Origin: Enterobacterales bacterium CwR94
GTDB lineage: Bacteria > Pseudomonadota > Gammaproteobacteria > Enterobacterales > Enterobacteriaceae
Direction: 5' to 3'
DNA length: 64,000 bases
Assembly: GCA_002837195.1 (NCBI GenBank)
Contig: KZ478062.1
Coordinates: forward strand, 62,001-126,000
Shown: in pieces, positions 60,741 to 64,000 of the stretch
Numbering within the stretch: position 1 is the stretch's first letter
Layout: every line of letters begins with the position of its first letter
Notes under the pieces: generated by a model
Told to the model about the DNA's origin: nothing
Database searches by the model: none
Seen by the model: the letters and a program-made list of their open reading frames with translations, nothing else
Made by a program: the position numbers and the translations under genes

Positions 60741-61487
60741 ATGTTGTCACGTACGCGTCGTATTCTTGCAGCAGGTGTTGTGGTCGTGGTCGTCGCAGTG
60801 GCGGCGGCCCTGTTCACCTTTCATCAAAACAGTAGCGCATTGTGGAATATTGTTCGTCAGCAGTGCCTGCCGGGACAGGAAAACCGCGGCAATCCAGCCC
60901 CTTGCCAGCAAGTTAATGTGGCAGAAGGCTATGTCACTTTGAAAGATATCAATGGGCCACTGCAATATTTGCTAATGCCCATTGCGCGTATTCACGGCAT
61001 CGAAAGCCCGGAAGTCTTACAACCCACAACGCCTAATTTCTTTTGGCTGGCCTGGCAACAGCGACAATTACTGGCGAATAAGCGCGGTTCACCGATTGCC
61101 GACCGGGCGTTGTCATTAACCCTTAATTCCCCGACAGGCCGGACGCAGGATCAACTGCACATTCATATTTCTTGCCTGCGCACAGATGTGCGTCGTGAAA
61201 TCGATCGCTGGAGTGGCGGTCTAACCGCACAGTGGCAACCGAAAATGCTCAGCGGTAAGACCTGGTACGTGCGGGCTATCACGGCGGCGGAGCTGTATCA
61301 CGTCTCTCCCTTTATGCGTCTGCATGATGAATTACCGCAGGCTAAAGAGAACATGGCGAAATTTGGGCTGGCGCTGGTGGCGTTGCCTTCGGGGAATTTG
61401 GCGTTGTTAGCCATAGAACGGAATTTGTGGACGCTGAATCGCGCCTCGGCGGAGGAGATACAGGATCACGGTTGCGCGATCCTGTAG
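60741..61487 (+). CDS. cdh: CDP-diacylglycerol diphosphatase Cdh
   Basis: A 248-residue membrane-anchored hydrolase that splits CDP-diacylglycerol into CMP and phosphatidic acid. One N-terminal membrane helix (ILAAGVVVVVVAVAAALF) is followed by an HIT-like domain with the DQLHIHISC motif carrying the catalytic histidines. Length and sbp-cdh-tpiA order agree with E. coli except for the inserted cluster. The gene begins only 59 bases after the HisD-like gene and may be read through from it. Confidence 0.92.
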   Translation: MLSRTRRILAAGVVVVVVAVAAALFTFHQNSSALWNIVRQQCLPGQENRGNPAPCQQVNVAEGYVTLKDINGPLQYLLMPIARIHGIESPEVLQPTTPNFFWLAWQQRQLLANKRGSPIADRALSLTLNSPTGRTQDQLHIHISCLRTDVRREIDRWSGGLTAQWQPKMLSGKTWYVRAITAAELYHVSPFMRLHDELPQAKENMAKFGLALVALPSGNLALLAIERNLWTLNRASAEEIQDHGCAIL

Positions 61488-61488
61488 T

Positions 61489-61506
61489 GGGCCGGTAAAC
61501 CGGCCC
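61489..61506. terminator. Hairpin between convergent cdh and tpiA
   Basis: GGGCCGG and CCGGCCC with a TAAA loop, starting directly after the cdh stop. No T-run on either strand; a weak bidirectional terminator is likely from position. Confidence 0.55.
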
Positions 61507-61514
61507 CGTAACAC

Positions 61515-62282
61515 TTAGGCTTTTTTCGCTGCGGCAGCGGCTTTCACGATAACGGCGAAAGCGTCTGCTTTTAACGATGCACCACCGACCAGCGCACCGT
61601 CGATGTCAGGCTGTGCAAACAGTTCCGCGGCGTTTTTATCGTTAACGGAACCGCCGTACTGGATAATCACTTGCGCAGCCACGTTCGCGTCTTGCTTGGC
61701 GATGTGGTCACGGATGAACTTGTGAACGGCCTGTGCTTGCGCAGGCGTGGCGGATTTGCCAGTACCGATAGCCCAAACAGGTTCGTAAGCGATAACCACG
61801 CCGTTGAAGGCTTCAGCGCCCTGGGTGTTCAGCACCGCGTCGATTTGACGTGCGCAAACTGCTTCCGTCTGACCGGCTTCGTTTTCGGCTTCGGTTTCAC
61901 CGATGCACAGTACAGGCACCAGGCCTTGTGCTTTCAGCACTGCGAATTTCTTGGCGATAAACTCATCACTTTCTTTGTGATAAGTACGGCGCTCAGAGTG
62001 ACCGATGATGATGTATTTCGCACCCACGTCTTTCAGCATTTCAGCGGAAACTTCACCGGTGAATGCGCCAGACAGGTTAACGTCAACGTTCTGTGCACCC
62101 AACACAATGTGGCTACCCGAAATAGCGTGTTTCGCCTGATCCAGGTACAGCGCCGGTGGGGCGATGGAAACGCCGCAGCCGTCAACGCCGCTCAGTTCTT
62201 TACGCAGGCCGTCGATCAGCTCGTTTACCATCTTCTTGCTGCCGTTGAGTTTCCAGTTACCCATAACTAAGGGATGTCGCAT
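61515..62282 (-). CDS. tpiA: Triose-phosphate isomerase
   Basis: A 255-residue TIM-barrel enzyme interconverting dihydroxyacetone phosphate and glyceraldehyde-3-phosphate. Lys11 (GNWKLNG), the catalytic His in IGHSERR and the catalytic Glu in [10 protein letters not shown] are present, plus the phosphate-binding YGGSV and GGASLK loops. GGAGGATAGA before the ATG at 62282 sets the start; 25 further in-frame codons upstream have no homology. Confidence 0.97.
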   Translation of the reverse strand: MRHPLVMGNWKLNGSKKMVNELIDGLRKELSGVDGCGVSIAPPALYLDQAKHAISGSHIVLGAQNVDVNLSGAFTGEVSAEMLKDVGAKYIIIGHSERRTYHKESDEFIAKKFAVLKAQGLVPVLCIGETEAENEAGQTEAVCARQIDAVLNTQGAEAFNGVVIAYEPVWAIGTGKSATPAQAQAVHKFIRDHIAKQDANVAAQVIIQYGGSVNDKNAAELFAQPDIDGALVGGASLKADAFAVIVKAAAAAKKA

Positions 62283-62400
62283 TCTATCCTCCACGCTAAC
62301 GTGATTGTAAAGTGTACTGCCGAAGCAGTAGGGTCTGCCTGACAGTATAGAGATCAAAAATGTGAAAGGCTTTGCTTTTCGTCATCTTCTGCGGCGTCGG

Positions 62401-62982
62401 TTATTCCGGGCCGAGCGACAGTTTGATGGGTTCAACGGCAAAGGTAATGCCCTTTTCGCCGTTGTCGGAAACCACAAAACGCAGCGGCCCTTCCGTTTGG
62501 CTGTAATAGCGTACGCCATTGCCTTTTTCGAGCAGCATCGCGACGCGCTGTTGTGCTTGCTGTGGCGTTAACATCGGCGCCAGGGTTTCCACCAGAGCGG
62601 CCATATAGGCCAGCGCTTTTTGGCGCGCGGCTTTGGCTTCCGCACCCTGAATCGGCAACCAGGTGATTTGCAGCGTTTTAATTTTTCCGCTGCCGTGTTC
62701 CAGTGCCGTTGATGTGTAGAGGTTTTCATTGATCTTGCTGGCGGCGCGCGTAAGGTTTTCCCCTGCGCTGGCGCTGATGGCGCGATATTCAGCAATCGGT
62801 AAATCGGCGTGCGCAGCGTTATATTTTTCGCGGAACTGACTGATTGTCATATCAAAACTGGGCGCGCCCGCCATCAAATAGGGCGCGGGTGGCAGTTGTT
62901 GGGCGCGATCGGCTGTGTCGGCGCGTGCGAATGCCGCCGTCAACAGTAACAGCGCTATCCCTGTACTTATCGCTGTATTCAT
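62401..62982 (-). CDS. yiiQ: YiiQ, exported DUF1454 protein
   Basis: A 193-residue periplasmic protein of unknown function. The signal peptide is STGIALLLLTAAFARAD; the mature part has SFDMTISQFREKYN and ITWLPIQGAEAKAA and ends PIKLSLGPE, as in E. coli YiiQ. Upstream codons to 63108 are open but AGGG 8 bases before 62982 and the signal peptide support this start. Same place after tpiA as in E. coli. Confidence 0.88.
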   Translation of the reverse strand: MNTAISTGIALLLLTAAFARADTADRAQQLPPAPYLMAGAPSFDMTISQFREKYNAAHADLPIAEYRAISASAGENLTRAASKINENLYTSTALEHGSGKIKTLQITWLPIQGAEAKAARQKALAYMAALVETLAPMLTPQQAQQRVAMLLEKGNGVRYYSQTEGPLRFVVSDNGEKGITFAVEPIKLSLGPE

Positions 62983-63080
62983 TTTGTGCGCCCTAACAAG
63001 TAAACTCTGCAGCAGATTAGAACGGTTTTTACCCGTCAAAGTCAAAAACTGCGGTGCGTTCGCCGTCTTCTGGGGAAAAA

Positions 63081-63521
63081 ATGACGATACAAGAATGGTG
63101 TTTTTCATTACAAGGCCGCCTGAACCGTAAGGACTTCTGGATATGGCAGGGTGTCTGGCTGCTGCTGATGCTGGTGTTGTTCACCCTGGCGGGACAGGGC
63201 TGGATGGATACGCAATTTACGGCCTTCTGCATTGTTGCCCTGTTATGGCCGAGCAGTGCGGTGATGGTTAAGCGCCTGCACGACCGGGATAAAAAAGGCT
63301 GGTGGGCACTGCTGGTTATCCTGGCGTGGATGCTGGCGGCAGGCAATTGGATGGCGGTGATGCCACCACTGTGGAGCTGGGCGCTGGGCCGCTTCCTGCC
63401 GATCTTGATTGTGGTGATGATGTTTCTCGACCTGGGCATTTTTCAGGGCACACCGGGCGAAAATCGCTTTGGACAGGCGGCTCGCCCCGTACAATTTCGC
63501 CGCAGTTTATCTCACCAATAA
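63081..63521 (+). CDS. yiiR: YiiR, DUF805 inner-membrane protein
   Basis: A 146-residue membrane protein of the DUF805 group. It begins MTIQEWCFSLQGRLNRKDFW, where GRLNRKDFW is the family signature, followed by three or four membrane helices and VKRLHDRDKKGWWALL, the second signature. Function is unknown. GGGG lies 6 bases before the ATG at 63081. Length equals E. coli YiiR. Its end overlaps the convergent fpr gene by 10 bases; yiiS and uspD, which separate them in E. coli, are missing. Confidence 0.88.
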   Translation: MTIQEWCFSLQGRLNRKDFWIWQGVWLLLMLVLFTLAGQGWMDTQFTAFCIVALLWPSSAVMVKRLHDRDKKGWWALLVILAWMLAAGNWMAVMPPLWSWALGRFLPILIVVMMFLDLGIFQGTPGENRFGQAARPVQFRRSLSHQ

Positions 63522-64000
63522 TGCTCGCTGGTCATATGACCCGGTTTGCGGCGCAGATGTTTGCGCATCTCGCGGGTCTCTTTCAGCAATTGCTGCGTGT
63601 CGCGCACCATTTGCGGATTGCCGCACAGCATCACGTGGCTGGTAGCGGCATCCATCTTCAGCCCAACCGCAGCTTCTAACGCCCCACTTTCGATCAAGGC
63701 CGGTACGCGGCCCGTTAATGAACCGGCCAGCGTTTCACGACTGACCACGGTTTGAATGCGGAGTTTATCGGGGTAACGCTGTTGCAGCTCTTGCATCAAA
63801 GGCAGGTAGCTGAGGTCGCGTGCGAAGCGTGCCGCGTGCACCAACACAATATGCTGAAAACGATCCAGGTCGTGGCCTTGTTGCAAAATGGACAGATAGG
63901 GGCCAATCGCGGTGCCGGTCGCCAGCATCCACAACGTCTCACATTCCGGGATCTCGTCGAGCACAAAGAAACCCGCTGCATCTTTGGTGATCATCAGGGT
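63512..64000 (-). CDS. fpr: Ferredoxin/flavodoxin-NADP+ reductase (partial, C-terminal part)
   Basis: The C-terminal 162 residues of Fpr, which passes electrons from NADPH to flavodoxin and ferredoxin for biotin, methionine and ribonucleotide synthesis and for SoxR reset. The window edge cuts the gene before the FAD domain. NADP-domain motifs: LWMLATGTAIGPYLSIL, HVMLCGNPQMVRDTQQLL and the C-terminal EHYW, whose terminal Trp stacks on FAD. An ATG at 63994 inside the frame is not the true start. Confidence 0.94.
   Translation of the reverse strand, partial: TLMITKDAAGFFVLDEIPECETLWMLATGTAIGPYLSILQQGHDLDRFQHIVLVHAARFARDLSYLPLMQELQQRYPDKLRIQTVVSRETLAGSLTGRVPALIESGALEAAVGLKMDAATSHVMLCGNPQMVRDTQQLLKETREMRKHLRRKPGHMTSEHYW

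Overview
The window is chromosomal DNA of an enterobacterium (order Enterobacterales). The gene order follows the enterobacterial core: recG-trmH-spoT-rpoZ-gmk, rph-pyrE-slmA-dut-coaBC-radC-rpmBG-mutM-coaD, a waa lipopolysaccharide-core locus, kbl-tdh, envC, secB-gpsA-cysE, cpxRA/cpxP-fieF-pfkA-sbp and cdh-tpiA-yiiQ-yiiR-fpr. The core locus carries waaE and wab-type genes as in Klebsiella and Serratia rather than the E. coli waaGPSBIRY set. Together with the MxKDx repeat protein this points to an Erwinia/Pantoea-like genus; the genus is an inference.

Layout. 1-1342: a Met-rich repeat protein and yidA. 1343-9743: the gmk-rpoZ-spoT-trmH-recG operon (minus strand), then ligB and yicG. 9942-12908: two little-known genes (a LuxR-type regulator and an orphan), yicC and a lipoprotein. 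12941-21012: nupC, then nucleotide metabolism, ribosome and DNA repair genes. 21009-32764: LPS inner and outer core assembly, with AT-rich, probably exchanged genes (GT25 and waaL) in the middle. 32996-41547: kbl-tdh, yibQ-envC, the yibN-to-cysE operon and trmL; a decayed gpmM end lies in front of envC. 41591-48340: Cpx envelope stress system with the sRNA CpxQ in the cpxP 3' UTR, an orphan gene, fieF, pfkA with a Cra site, and sbp.

48374-60681 is the accessory region: a 12-kb cluster placed between sbp and cdh, which are neighbours in E. coli. It encodes a LacI-family regulator, two paralogous MFS carriers, an amidase, an alpha/beta hydrolase, an SDR dehydrogenase, an HpcH/HpaI-type aldolase, a bicupin protein, two paralogous proteins each made of two NTF2/SnoaL-like domains, and a HisD-like dehydrogenase. 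Three 16-bp palindromes with the same CG-centred core lie in front of the transcription units, so the cluster looks like one LacI-controlled catabolic regulon. I do not recognise its substrate. A plausible scheme (inference) is uptake, hydrolysis of an amide or ester, oxidation of alcohol groups by the SDR and the HisD-like enzyme, and retro-aldol cleavage to central metabolites. This is the best candidate in the window for an undescribed system.

60741-64000 returns to core genes: cdh, tpiA, yiiQ, yiiR and the C-terminal part of fpr, which runs off the window. I saw no tRNA, rRNA, CRISPR array, insertion sequence or prophage.
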